From Arctopsyche grandis (Eukaryota; Arthropoda; Insecta; Trichoptera; Hydropsychidae): a DNA stretch of 64,000 nt. The notes under the pieces are model-generated. The model was given only the letters and a program-made list of their open reading frames with translations, was not told where the DNA came from and made no database searches. Below, piece after piece: positions 1-13,655 of the stretch (positions are counted from its first letter, which is position 1; the number at the start of each line of letters is the position of its first letter). The DNA lies in contig NC_135355.1 of the NCBI RefSeq assembly GCF_051622035.1, positions 1,612,001-1,676,000 on the forward strand, given 5' to 3'. Both the position numbers and the translations under genes were made by a program.

Positions 1-1029
1 AAAATGAGCTTTAAATAAATAACACATCATACAATATTCAATTCACTGCTAAAAAGTATGTAATCGACATATTTTTAACATATATTAATGTAATAATATA
101 TAATATTAAGCTTTAGAAATATTTAATAATCTAAAAGTTTCATACGAACTGTCAATTCGACGTAAATACTACATACATATATATATGTACGTGATATAAT
201 TAAATTACAGTTTTACACAGAATACACTTGGAAATTTGCCAGATGGTTCCGGAAAACTATCGGAAAATTGTACGTGACGATCGTACAAATGTACAAATAA
301 TAATTTTATTATTTAAATAAATATATTTAATTGGTTGGAGTACTCACCAGCGAACTTGTCAGCTTCATTGTAAACTTTAAAAAATTACAACTGATTTGAT
401 CACAGAAAAGTCGTTTAAAAAATTGGAACACTATATCCTTTGGATTATAATATTACCGATATTATATTATATTGTGTGTGTGTTTTTATTTATGTGAGAA
501 ACGATGTGTATGGTATGAATGTCTATGTAATAATGAAGACTCGCAGACAAAGTATTCATATTTATAGTAGTCAACTTGGTATATGTGGTGCATCATTCAT
601 TTCCATATATACAATGTAATATTGCGATGTAGTTTCTTGAAATTGAACGTCATATGTCAAAAAGTTGTATTTGGGTTTGTCGATTTATTAATTATTCGAA
701 AATGTGAGCTCCATTCACGAACAACGTGTGTGACGTGTTTTAATTCGCAGAAATTTCTTAGTAAAAACCGCAGTAGTAGTGCGCGTATTTATTCGGATAT
801 TTACCTTTACTGATTAAGGAAATCCTAATTAATTTGTTTTATCAAAAACTAGCCGGATTTTACCTCGTATTGTGACTCAGCACAGACCAAAGCTGGAATA
901 ACAAACTTTCAAAGGACTTAAACTACTTCGAAAACCTGTCTAAGGTAATGTACTTTAGTGATTTTTTTTATCAAATGTGGTAGTTCTATATTAAAAACCG
1001 AAGAATTGCAAAGCGGACATACATATATA
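1..1029. other. AT-rich sequence, no gene seen
   Basis: I see no open frame with family resemblance, no RNA gene and no element with clear ends here. A short TG-rich run lies near 473-483. Confidence 0.5.
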
Positions 1030-1228
1030 CTGGGCGTTTTTTCTGGTTCGGTGATCATTGGTCACAAAAATTGGTCACAAAAGTCACTAAAATCTCTGTA
1101 ACGGAACATCTGGCAGCCGAAAAGTCCATCATACTAACGAAAACTCGAGTGCCAAATATTCCGCATTAGCGGTTTTCATAGCAAAAATAGTCTTTGTGAC
1201 CACCGCAATGTGACTAATAATCCAATTA
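1030..1228. repeat. Interspersed repeat, copy 1
   Basis: This stretch matches 40778-40985, sharing the blocks GGTTCGGTGAT, CACTAAAATCTC, GGAACATCTGGCA and a common tail. I cannot assign it to a known superfamily; no terminal repeats or target duplication are evident. Confidence 0.6.
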
Positions 1229-1790
1229 CCGTTTTTTTTATGGAAGCCCATCGATCCCTGGCTTCGAGCCCTGCTAAAGGCGCGTTCATACCAGTACAGC
1301 TCAAGCCGGCAAGTGCACGTAAACAGCAGTACAGAAAATATTTATCATATTCTATATGGACACATATGTGTCCATATAGAATAGAATATAATACCAGAAG
1401 AAAAGACTAGTGATTAGCGTATAATGCTTTGAACAGAGTGTTCACGGGTTAAAATTCCACTGGTTTCTGCCGACTAGACCTTGGATTTGTGACTCCAGGT
1501 CGATCGTATTCTACCAGAGTTTACCTATTTATCTGATTTTCATTGAAACGGTTCCAACAAATTGGCAACCTTAACCATTTTCTCGCAAATCTTGAGTTTT
1601 CAGCAATCTCGAATTTCACTGAATTGTATAAAATGCTGCAAATTTACAAATCTGACCATTAATGTATCTGTGAATGTCAATTGATATGTGTTTACTGAAT
1701 TTCGCTGAATTGTTTAAAAAAGTTGCAAATTTACAAATTTGACCATAGATGTCTCTGTGGGTGTTGATTGATATGTATTTTTCTTTGTAT

Positions 1791-2539
1791 TGTAGCATAT
1801 GCTAAAAGGAGCCATCGTGATAATTGGTTTTCGAGGACTATCTCCAGGCTTAAGTGCTGTTGGCTAACAATGGAGACCCGCGAATGGGCTTAGTGGTCTG
1901 TAACGGCACCCAGCCACTTTCCGGTAGAGTTCTCAGAACTGACAGCGCGAAAGCGTGGGACTGCACGCCGAGACCGTGGGACGGCATATCTAGTACGTGA
2001 CTATAACAATGCGTAAACAAACGCGTCGAGGAAGATGCAGTGAGCGACCTGCCCTTTATAAGTAGGTACATAAGTCATATCATATCATATTATGTGATGT
2101 ATGAGTGGAATCTTAATCTACTCTCTTCCATTTGGGCCTCGCTGTGATTTTATTTTTATTCATATTTTGTTTTATTTATCTTACTTTTTCTTTCTCCTTT
2201 GTACATTTTTAAGTACTATTTTAATTGTATTATTATTTTCCTTTTGCTACTTTTTTATTATTATTTTATTTTACCATGTTTTCTGCTTTTTAATTTTTCT
2301 GTTTTTTACTAATTTCACTTGTATTTATATCTTTGTTAAATTTAGACCATTGTGGCGCATTAGGTTCTTCCTGTAATGCCACAATGGTCCAAAACTATTA
2401 ATAAATAAATAATAAATAAATATCAAGGCATTCTGGGCGGAGCACTGGCAGTGCGTGGATCTCCTTAATCACCCAATAAATGCTGTGAAGCGACTTTGGC
2501 ATTTTATTGGATCCTCCACCCCCCCTCCCCTACGCAACA
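1791..2539 (+). mobile_element. Solo LTR, LTR retrotransposon fossil
   Basis: It begins TGTAGC and ends CGCAACA (TG...CA) and is flanked by the 4-bp duplication GTAT at 1787-1790 and 2540-2543. Family-conserved parts are a TATA-like CCTTTATAA and a polyadenylation-like AATAAA close to the end. About 340 bp of LINE tail is inserted at 2083-2419. Four further copies are in this window (6894, 40990, 45253 minus, 60576). No internal retroviral region accompanies it. It is probably Ty3/Gypsy-like, judged only from TG..CA and the 4-bp duplication. It looks old, since copies differ at many positions. Confidence 0.75.
2083..2419 (+). mobile_element. 5'-truncated LINE tail inside the solo LTR
   Basis: It is bounded by the duplicated target ATATCA (2077-2082 and 2420-2425) and ends in an AATAAATAAATAA-type tail. 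Just before the tail (about 2345-2391) is a perfect stem, ACCATTGTGGC pairing with GCCACAATGGT, around a loop that contains GCATTAGGTTCTTCCTG. The loop resembles the SINE tail hairpin found elsewhere in the window. An open frame of 91 codons here is T-rich low-complexity sequence and not a gene. Confidence 0.65.
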
Positions 2540-2625
2540 GTATAATACTTGTATCAAATGTACAATGTTTCTGGCCAAGAAGGCGCATTGGGGTTATCCG
2601 TTAGGCCCACCTGGTATAGATTAAA

Positions 2626-3599
2626 AATAATGTTGACGGTGTAGTGTGACAGCAGTAACCGACACGATATATTCATATTATACAGCAGTGCATGTCACCG
2701 AAATTATCACGCATGGCGTTTCGTAATAGTGCACCCGTATTAACGAAGTTTTTTCGGAAACGTCATAATGTGACAATACTGACTCGAAGATACGACGCAA
2801 TTTGTATGTGAGCTCAAAAAGGTTCGCCACAGCTGTTCCATATAATTTTTAAAACTATTTAATATTACTCATTGGTCACTAACCATTTATTTGATTCGAT
2901 TCACTGAGTTTGCGGTATACTGAAAATAAAATTATTGTACGTACATACAAGTTATGAACGCGTCTTTATCCATATTGTGAAATAATTGAGCGTTTCACGG
3001 TGATTGATTTTATATGACAATCATATTTGTAAACAAGATTTGTTCCTCAGTTCTGTAAGGACTGATGTTCAAATTTGGGAAGCATAAAATTATATAATAT
3101 TAAGTATATACTTATACGTATATATGTTTATGTAGAATATAAAAACTTTCTATTCACTCTTTCTAACGAACGTTTCGCGTGTCTAAAATGTCAACGTTTG
3201 AAATATTGGATATCAATGTTAGATCTTCATAAATTAAATTGAATGTATATCAATCTGTGCGATTGTTGTATCACATTTTTTGACTAAATAGAATCAAAAT
3301 GGGTGTAAGTAATGGTGAGGAAATTCGGTAAAAAATAATAAAGGTATTATTGTAAGTCAGAAATCGCAAGTGATGTAATTGAAGCTTGTAAATTCCAGTC
3401 TGCCCTGCGGTGACGAATTCGTCGACAAAATTCGCCATGAACTTTAATCACTCTTTTTGTTTTTGGTCACTAAATTAAATTTTCCCCGGACTAGAATTTT
3501 CTATCGGCGCCATTGATCGTAGTTATTATTTCAAATATGAATTCAAGCAGGCAGCGGTATATATTTGACGAATTGTTTGGATTTCAAAAATTTAAGATG
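2626..3599. other. No gene seen
   Basis: This is AT-rich DNA without recognisable coding signal or repeat ends. Confidence 0.4.
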
Positions 3600-4304
3600 A
3601 ATTGTTTGAATATCATCATTGATTACACTTACACTTTAAAATACGTATAATTAACTGTGAAGCGAATTTTAGAAGATAATTTTTTTTCCATAATACTGTG
3701 AGCTAATTTTGCTAATTTTTCACATTACCACGTTTATAAGGGTTGGTTTTCGATTTAAATATTTTTTTTATTTTATCTGAACGCACTTATTCGATTATAA
3801 ATGATTTTAAATTACAATATGAAATGTTCTGGGCTTGTCACTATAGGTAGGACCGGAAGCGTCCTTTTTCCAGGAAACAGCGTTTTGGGTCTATTTTCCA
3901 GGAAACAGGGCAAATTACAAAGCTACAGAGCATAAAAAAAAGGTTCATCATAAAAATGAACAAAGCACGACGAACAATGGACAATGAACGGCGCAAAGTT
4001 GGTCCGCTCTTTACTCATCACTCATCGCTTGTAATTGAGAGTGAGCGAGTGAGATGGAGTGACACGCTCTCTATTCTTAATTTCGTTCTTACATCATCAT
4101 TTGTGTCCATTTTTAAACTCAATTTAAATTAATTTATTGCTGAAATTGACATAAAAACATTACATAAAATATTGATATCAAAAACCCAATCTAAAGTGAA
4201 AAATTAACGAAACTAACTCATAATATTACAGAAAAAAAAGTGTAAAAAAAAATAAATTATTTTTTACTAGCTTAATAATTAATTATAAGAATTTCAAAGC
4301 ATAC

Positions 4305-4735
4305 AGCCAGCAGTATGGCTTAATTGTAGCGTGTATGTTTAGCACCAAGTGATCAGTGGGCTCGATCCGCCATACTGCTGGTTAGATTTGAGGATAATTG
4401 TGACTCCAAATCGATCGTTTCTTATCAGAGTTTGCTAATTTTATCTGATCATTGCTGAAACGGTTCCTCGAAAATTGACAAAAAGTCATCTTTCCTGTTG
4501 TCACAAATCTTCTGTATTTATTGTGTGTATAATTTGTAAAAATTATGTGCAAAATCTAGCTCCATAGATGTCTCAATGGATTAATTATGTAATTAATTAA
4601 TTAATTAATTGCTATTTCGTGTTCTTCAGCTTCTGGAAATACAGTGATTATAAATGCTGCATTTTTTGTAATTAATTGTCCTAGAAGGCGCATTGGGGTC
4701 TTCCTGTCAAGCCTTCCTGATATATATTATTTTTG
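4305..4735 (+). repeat. tRNA-derived SINE
   Basis: The tRNA-like head contains CAGCAGTATGGCTTAAT and a B-box-like GGCTCGATCC. The core has GTGACTCCAAATCGATCGTT, and the tail has the hairpin AGAAGGCGCATTGGGG...CAAGCCTTCCTG. The same SINE occurs intact at 29650 and, on the minus strand, at 32055. Confidence 0.75.
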
Positions 4736-4983
4736 TTTTTATGATAATAATATGACTTCCTGGTCATTTTATTGTTGTTATTATTATTGTAAAATAATTA
4801 ATAATAAATTAAATTAAATATCTATGTAAAAATCACAAATAATAGAAAAAATATCTCACTATTGATTCTAATACTCAATTTTGGCACAGCAATACTCAAT
4901 TTTAAATTAAAGACTGCATAAGCCAAAAATCTGTAAAAATTGGCCATTTTTACCTACACACCCCTTCTTATTTCAAATGCACA

Positions 4984-5324
<341 letters not shown>

Positions 5325-5420
5325 TATCTCATAAACGAGAGAAAACTAACAAAAGTTATTGTCATATTCGAATTAAGTGGGTCAAACTTACATAGTGACG
5401 ATTGATAAGTTTCCTCTACG

Positions 5421-6893
5421 GCATTTTTTTTTGTTACTTTGAGTATTATTTATTATTAAATTTTTCCATTGTAATCAACTTTCAACTGGTCTAAAGTGTA
5501 GTTTTTTGAGTACGATCTCATACAAGAGATGCCCTTCATCCAAAAAAACGAATTGCATACATAATTGTCGATAGCATCATTGTCCATGATTGGCAGTAGC
5601 GGGCCATTGTTTGGCTGGCGACAATGACTTTGTAATTTATGGCTTGTCTTATGGCAAAGGTGAACAATTCACCGTTTGGCCTATAGTCGTGTTAAACTAG
5701 ATACACATTTTAAATGAATCAACTCAATGAAAACCACCGACTCAGTACGAGGAAGTGGTGCGAAATTTACCAACGACGAGACTTGGGATTACCTGTTTAT
5801 TTTAAACTCACCTATGCGTGGTAAAGTTGGGCACCGACACGTCGCTAGCAATTTGTTTGCCGTAGCTGATTCTCAGGACCTTCTTTGCTAGTGTTTTTAT
5901 TTGACTAATAAATCTCAATTTAATATTAGCAATTATAACTGTGTATTTTGTAGCTCTTTCTTAGCGACAACAGACAAATTCAACTTGATATTATTAAATT
6001 GATGAACATATGTATTTGTTAATTTGTACATACTATAAGCTTCTGCCTAACACCGAGAGGCGCCGGGTTCGAATTTATCTGATTTCATTGTTGAAACGGC
6101 TACTTATCAAATTGGCAAAAATCATTCCACCCACAATTTGAATATGATTTCATATTTATAATCTATAAATTTATATATGCTGTTATGTACCTCGCTTATC
6201 AATGACAGAAGTGCTGGACTTTGCCCAACTCAGTGTTATGTACCTCGTTTATCAATGTAAAATAGTTGACTAACCAGTAGGGATAAGACACACCATTGAT
6301 TTGTGGCACACCTGATTTAATAAGTAGTACCATTGATTTTTGGCACACCTAATTTAACAAGTAACACCATTGATTTATAGCCTTAAACAAACCTTAAACA
6401 CTGAATAACTGAAATTGTACGACACGTGTCATCAATAATTCATTGTTTTAAAGAAGAGTATATAAACTCATTACTGTTAGAATTGAGGTTAGTCATCACC
6501 ATCGACTCCGCAAGGGACAGTGAGTCATCACCATCGACTCCGAGAGTGACAGTCATCACCATCAAGACTCTGAGAGTGGTAGTCGATTCCATCGAGACTC
6601 CGAGAGTGCCAGTCAACACATCAGCAGCAGAAAAGTTAAATAGTGAAGTTGAAGTGAAACAGTTCTACGTATCTCATATAAATTCTACGTTCCATAATTA
6701 AATTCTGCCAATAAGATAAATGTAACACTTTAATAATAATAAATAAATCTTGGTGAGTTAACCAAGTAGTTTTAAAAAAGAAAAATTATTTAATCTGGCA
6801 TTGCAACGTGACAATGCACAAGATTAATACCACAGGTTTCGCCAGGAGCCAAACCCTTGGAAAATGTTATTTTTTTAAATTAAACTAAGGTAC
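5421..6893. other. Intergenic sequence with SINE fragment and short tandem motif
   Basis: About 6045-6140 resembles the SINE core (CGGGTTCGAATTTATCTGA, then TTGAAACGGCTAC). At 6225-6260 TGTTATGTACCTCG repeats the sequence of 6180-6195. From 6493 to 6610 a motif like CATCACCATCGACTCCGAGAG is repeated about five times and gives a 91-codon open frame with no family resemblance. I see no supported gene. Confidence 0.4.
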
Positions 6894-7297
6894 TGTAGCG
6901 TATGCTAAAAGGAGCCGCCGTTATAATTGGTTTCGAGGATTATCTCCAGACTAAGTGCAAGTAAGCTAAACAATGGCCACTGAATTAGCCACAATTAGCA
7001 AGTAAGCTAAATAATGGCCACCGAATTAACGGCACCCGGTCCTTTCTCAGAAGTGACAGCGATAGCGTGGGACTGAGTGTTGTGGGAATACATATCCGGG
7101 TACATGCCTAAACAATAGGGAAGTAACCGGACGTCGAAGATGCTCTGAGCGACCTGTACTTTATAATGAGGTACTTAGACCATATCAAGACATTCTGGAC
7201 GGAGCACTGGCAGTGCATGTATCTCCTTAATCATCAATAAATGCTGTGAAACGACTTTGGCCTTTTACTTGGATCCTCCACCCACCCCTACGCAACA
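6894..7297 (+). mobile_element. Solo LTR, LTR retrotransposon fossil
   Basis: It starts TGTAGCGTATGC and ends CCTACGCAACA. The flanks are GTAC (6890-6893) and GTAT (7298-7301), a 4-bp duplication with one difference. It has the family's TTTATAA motif and the AATAAATGCTGTGAAACGAC block. It is one of five related solo LTRs in the window and looks whole as a solo LTR. Confidence 0.75.
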
Positions 7298-8779
7298 GTA
7301 TAATATCGCATCCTTCGAGCGCAAGTCTAAAAACTCAACAATTTGGTTTTGTTGAGCCATTAATGCAATTTTCAAAGCAAACTGTTAAATTTCCAATAGT
7401 TATGATGTTTTCAAATTAACAAATTTTTAATAAGACCTTTTTAAATATTAACGGGAAAAATTCCAATTGAAAGACAATTAATTGGAGTAAATGATAAAAA
7501 TTAAATATTGTGATATTTCAAACCTTGCCTTGAAATTGTTGAGAAATTACTTTGTGCTCTAAAAACTTGATATGGATTATAGTCTCAAAATTTAACTAAG
7601 CAAATAGACTTGGACAAAAAGGTTCTCTTAATCGAAGTATAGAAATTTGACTTTCGTAAGGTTTGTCGTAGGTACGAAAAACTTCCTAGCTAGAAACTCT
7701 GCGACAGACTTGTCTGTCGACAAATATCACCTTCAATAAATATCTAGTAAGTCACATTGAACACTAGGAATCCTTGATATAATATATTTATGTATTATAT
7801 TTTGTTTTTGTCGTTTCAATATGCAATTAACATACGAGCAGATGAGAAATGAACAATGTTTGCCAAAACACTTTGACTTCTTTATCGTCCTGACATTTGG
7901 TTTCTGTACGAGCTGTTCGAACGCAATAATCTTTTTTAAAATGACGCAATAATGTCCATTTAAATAGTGTACGTACATTTCTGCGTTATACTTATAAATT
8001 CATAAGTGTATTAAATTCTTGAAATACCTGTTGCTCGATAATTTCAAAACGCTTTACTGCGTTGTGCGAGATGAGCGCATTCGACTGGATTTTATGGAAT
8101 AAATTGGCAATTATTGTAAATTTATAGGAATAAATTTAAGTTTAGCATCTCTGCATAATAATTTATCGTTTGGAGAATGCGAAACTAATAGTCTCGTGTG
8201 TTATAATAGATCTCGAAAAAGTATTTGTCAAGTCGAAACAACACCTACGTTTTAAATTTATTCCGTGGTCTAGATTTCAGTCGTTTGAATTGATGTGAGG
8301 AGATTTAAATATAATATGAGCAGAATTTAAATAGAAAATTATATACATACATACATATAGACATATAATATTAACGTGCATTAATTATATTTGAATTAAT
8401 ATATATATTATTTTTGACAAGGAAGCAAAATAACTTTTTTAGGTCGCATTTTTATTGATAACTAAATTTTTGATCGTTTATTATTCACAATCGGTCAGTA
8501 GCTTTGAAGCTAAATGGTCAGTAACTGTATACGTATTTGGTCACATAGTATGTACTTTTATTTTATTTGGATTTTTCAAAACTATATATATGTACATAAA
8601 ACTATATAGAAAAAATATTGACATACTATCGGCGTTAAAACATAAATAATAAAAATGATATAAAATACTGATCAATCATTTTGCGTACATACATGTACAT
8701 ACATACTGACCATTTGTCATAACTGAATCGAATGAACAGACCATCTATTTAATTTACTGATCATTCGTAATAAATTTTG
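7298..8779. other. No gene seen
   Basis: AT-rich sequence with short open frames only, and no repeat with clear ends. Confidence 0.4.
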
Positions 8780-9415
8780 ATCATTTATCATATGATAGTT
8801 ACTGACCTATTAAATACAGGATTTTTTATCATTTTATTTTAAATCTTATAATGTATTAAAGGAATTGAAACTCTGTTTCAAAATAGATTTAAAAAAGTAC
8901 TACATAACGCATCCATTGTAAAAAAAGGGAAAGTAAGGCAGAATTTTGTCATATGATAGTTACCGACCCATTAAATACAGGATTTTTTTACCATTTCATT
9001 TTGAATCCTATACTGTATTGAAGGAATTTAAAATATGTTTCAAAATAGATTTAAAAAGTACTACACAACGCATCCATTGTATAAAAAGGGAAAGTAAGGC
9101 AGAATTTTGTCATATGTTAGTTACTGACCCTTTAAATACAGGATTTTTTTTATCATTTCATTTTGAATCCTATACTGTATTGAAGGAATTGAAAATATGT
9201 TTCAAAATAGATTTAAAAAGTACTACACAACGCATCCATTGTATAAAAAGGGAAAGTAAGGCGGAATTTTGTCATATGTTAGTTACTGACCCATTAAATA
9301 CAGGATTTTTTTATCATTTCATATTGAATCCTATACTGTATTAAAGGAATTCAAAATAGATCTACATAGCGGATCCATTGTATAAAAAGGGAAAGTAAGG
9401 CAGAATTTTGTTGAA
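8780..9415. repeat. Tandem repeat, about 162-bp unit, nearly 4 copies
   Basis: The anchor CATATGATAG/CATATGTTAG recurs at 8789, 8950, 9111 and 9273, giving periods of 161-162 bp. Units share TTAAATACAGGATTTTTT, TCAAAATAGATTTA, CGCATCCATTG and GGGAAAGTAAGGCAGAATT. The period is not a multiple of 3 in every unit, yet a 132-codon frame crosses it (8946-9344); this is a repeat artefact. The 162-bp length is in the range of satellite monomers. Confidence 0.9.
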
Positions 9416-9727
9416 AAATATATATTTTTTTTGTATAAAAGTTGACGGAATAGAAAATCTTAATATAAAAATTAACATTATTTTGTTCAGTTGTATAAAA
9501 AACACAATACGTACATTAAATTATTGATAAATTGAGTATATGAATCGAAATTGATTTAAAAATTCAAAACAGCAAAATAGTACATAAATATAAAATACAG
9601 CGAACTTTATATGATAATATATATTTATATGTACATATTTACATATACGGTTCGATGATCCATTTTTTATTTAAGGATTTGGATATTTCAGGTATTATTT
9701 TGCGGTTTTCGAAGTTGATTCGAATTA

Positions 9728-12700
9728 TTATTGTATTGCTAATTCGATCGGGTATATTTGAGGCATTTGTGGGATGAAATATTGTGGATTAGTAAAGTAC
9801 TGTTGTTGTATTGGCTGGAACATTGAAGGTCTCTGGACATTATTGACACTTGGAGTCTTGGCAGATATGGGTATTTTGGTACCAAAACCAACAGTGCTGG
9901 GGTCTACGCCAGCTATAGCCGTAGCTACAGGTCTAGCTATGGCTAAACCTCCTGGACCTACGACTGCTGTAGCTACGGGTTTGCTAGAAGCTACTCCTCC
10001 ATCGCCCACGATGGCTACTCCTGAAATATACACAGTTTAATTAGAAAGTTTTATATTAATTGGGTCAGCTGATGGGTTTTGTATATTTATTTAATGCTAT
10101 ACAATTTTTTTATGTCAATCGAATTTGAGCTTTGCTATACACAAAAAAAGTTTTTACTAAGAAAATCGTTATCGACATATAAAGAACATGCTTGTTAAAT
10201 TTATGTACATACTGATGAATTATGGCTGCAAAATTTGTCTAAATTCTTATGTGTTGAATTATTTGGAAATAAGACAATATATAAAAAACCTAATTAAGAG
10301 GGCTGGATACCCGAAACGTTAATTTTAATGCCGTTCCTTTCTTCGATATATATATTGAGTGAATGCGACAGTTGCGCCTCGACCATATAATATCTATTTT
10401 AAATCGACAAAATCGAGGTTTCGTATTCTCCAGTTTACTCCTCCGAAACTGGACCAATTTAAAAAAAAATTCATCATCGGTATGAGAAAGATATTTTCTA
10501 TGTTTGTATAGTCGTATTTTTTTTTAAATCAACCGTTGAATAAACACGCTGGACTCTTTTCGTGGGTGTTAAAAAGTGGTGATATTCTAGATGTTTGGTG
10601 GCTTCTAACTCATATAAAAAATAATTAATCAAAAAAAATAAAACCACAGAAACATGTGCTAATGGTGGATATCCATAGCATATTAAAAAATAATTTCTCT
10701 AGTGCCATAATTGAGGAAGGGAGAAGTGTAATACGTTTGTATGGACAAGACGCTGGTGTACAGCCCTCTTAAGAAATCAACAATTCTTTCCGTAAACTTT
10801 CATTATGAGTATGGCAAAGTGCTCAATCGGCCATAGTGGGAGGGGGGGCGAAAAGGGAAAAAACGATCAGAGCAGCGTGGACAAATGGGACAGTGTGGAT
10901 GATAGACGTCACCGTCAACGATAGACGTCACCGTGAAGGAAGATGCAGTATTTTCAAATGTGTCCATTACGATTATTTTTCATCATGGTAATGGTGGACG
11001 TCATTTCCGTTTATATTGATGACCAAACCGAGCAAAATGGCAAAGTTTGAAAGCGATCGGATAAGAACCCAAACTTTGTCAGACGACAAAATCGATTTTG
11101 AACTAATAAGAGGTTAGTAATAATAAAAAACCAACCCTTATCTAAATTTTGAACTTACGGCCACTAAATTTCGTACATTATTTCATGGAGTTCAAACGTA
11201 GATCGTAGACAGGTTTTAAAAGGGTTCGAATTATAAAATCGAAGAACCCTCATATTAACACGCCCGAGCAATAGCGGGCAAGTATATATTTACTTACTTT
11301 TACATACAGGGTTGTAAAATAGCCGGTACGCGCCGGTACGGCACTCCGCCACCTTTTATCGGCACCGGTACGCGACCCGGCATAAAAATTTCAATAATCA
11401 AAATATTGAAAAACTATTTTTTACCCAAGCTCGATGACAAGGAGCACTGTCGTGCATAAAAATGATGTTAGGATCAAGGATACCACCAGGATTTATGTGA
11501 GACACCAGATGTGTCTTTAGCACAATGAAACATGGACCCATTAACGAAAAAAATGGGTCCTGGACCTTTTTTTCGCTAATGACGGCTCAAACTATTGTCG
11601 AGGGTGGATGTTTAATTGTGCTACCGATACATGAGGGTAGATAGCGTTCTAGGGAGCTGTGACGAACAAACAAACGGCTTTGTATCATGAACTGAAGGAT
11701 ACATTCATCGCTCGATAATTCGATTTTTTTCGATTCAAAAGATTTGAAATCCCCGGGGGCAAAGGCGCCGAGGGCAAAGCCCTAGGTTGCGGAGCCCTAG
11801 GGGGCGCAGGGGGCGAAGTGCCGGATTCTGGTATACATAAAATTTCTATACATATAATTTTTTATAAGAGACTTACTATATATGTTTGTTTGTTCATGAC
11901 AGACAATTTAATAGAAAATGAGTATTCAAATAAATTTACATAAAATAAAACTATTCAAATAAATTTAATAAAATGTTTACTATCAGATTAGTCATGTTTA
12001 AGAGGTTTGTATTACAAATACTGAGCGAAGCCGGGTAATACAGCTAGAATATAATATTGAAAACATTGTAATTGTAAATTTAACTACGTACATTGTATCT
12101 ATATACGTTTTTATTCTATTTTAATTAGTTATAATATGACGCAGTAGCATTAGGGAAATGCAAATATGGTTATTTATGCCCAATAAGTTACCATAAATTT
12201 ACATTGAACTATTTATTTTAATTAAAAACGTCAACAACAAAGAAAACAGGAAAATCGTTCAAACAGAAGATCAATCACATCGATTGAAGATAGCCATGTA
12301 TATCTGAATAGACGAAGAATTACCTGACTTGTGTGTTGGAAATTTCAATGAACCGTTTGACGATCGTAAATCTTCCTTGGGGCATTCGAAGACCTCTAAT
12401 GATTTATTTAAAAGGAACTATCTGCACTTCATTCAATTTGTATTATACGTAAGTGCATGAATATGTATAATTTTGTGCACAGAATGATTCAAGTACATGT
12501 TCTCTTCTAGGATGATGGTGATTATAATTATCATATGGAATAACCTGTTCTTGTCAAATTTATACATGCATCGGCCTCTGAGACACTCTGTATTATATTA
12601 TATTAAATGTCAGGAAAAGTAAACGAACTTGCATTCATTTCGGAATACAGGTCACGATGTAAAAATTGAGTAAAAAAAAAAAATTGTATATTTAAATATC

Positions 12701-13623
12701 GTAGCAGTTCTCTTTAGTGCCAAGGTGATCAATCGACTTTAAAGGGTTATATAATTCTTTGTTCAACATACCAACTGGTTTGGCTTCAGCCACGGATGCT
12801 GATTCTGAATTTATTTGGATCGAATCTTCTTCGTCAACTCCAACGTTACTGCTGTCACCTTCATGCTCTTCGCCTACCTGGAATTCAGAAATATTTCACT
12901 GATTAACAATGTACAAAATTAGAACTATCATGATGATAACCAATCTGCATTAAGAAAAATAATCCATCTTCCTAAGTCATAGCATAGTGTTAAGGTGGCT
13001 GTACACGATGCATATGAATGTCTCAAGATAAACTCACACGTGATTTAGGGCGAAATCACACAGCGCGGGATTTGGTATGTGGTACGTCGACAAGTTCTCC
13101 TATATTTCTTAAAACCGTTATTGATCGCTGTCAAGCAAGGATAAATACGAGAATACAATTTTACCGAACACACCCAGGGGGTCTTTTTTTGGACGCTGTG
13201 TACTGTGCATCGCATGAATTTATTCAAGGGATGCCCATTTTTTTGCACGTTCAAATATATCTAAAAAAAAAACATGTATTACATCCCGCCGTGTGTGATA
13301 TCACCCTTACTCGCTTAAGTCGCGCCCCCCACCACTGATGTTATGTCAAATACCATACATGTCGTTGATTTATAAAATATATGTACAATTATGTCAATAA
13401 TGATTGGACTTTCTTCGTATTTTTGTTGTTTTTTTTGTCGTTTATGAGATATGAGCGCTTAAAAAAATTCGCAATTTTTGTAGATTTTTGACTTTTGCAG
13501 TCTTTAAGTAAGTATTGGAATCATTAGTCAGGTGTTTTTTCTATTGATTGTGACTTTTTATTGCTTTAAAATACGTATAAATAATTATGTAGCGAATTTT
13601 TAAAGTCAAATATATGCATATAT

Positions 13624-13655
<32 letters not shown>

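Larger units (their letters stand above)
1408..2625 (+). repeat. tRNA-derived SINE, split by a solo LTR
   Basis: The SINE body (1408-1790) shows the family core, including the blocks TTGTGACTCCA, GGTCGATCGT and TTGAAACGGTTCC. It breaks off exactly at the solo LTR that starts at 1791. Its tail resumes at 2540, and about 2572-2620 carries the family's 3' hairpin (GAAGGCGCATTGGGGTTATC, then GTTAGGCCCACCTGG). The SINE is therefore older than the LTR insertion. Confidence 0.7.

Noticed and set aside
2101-2376. Hydrophobic 91-codon frame
   Set aside because: It is T-rich LINE tail sequence giving Phe/Leu/Ile runs.
8946-9344. 132-codon open frame with internal repeats
   Set aside because: It follows the 162-bp tandem repeat, has no start context or splice support, and resembles no family.
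13018-13338. 106-codon plus-strand open frame and its overlapping minus-strand frame
   Set aside because: No family resemblance, and both frames lie in a DUF4774 intron without splice support.
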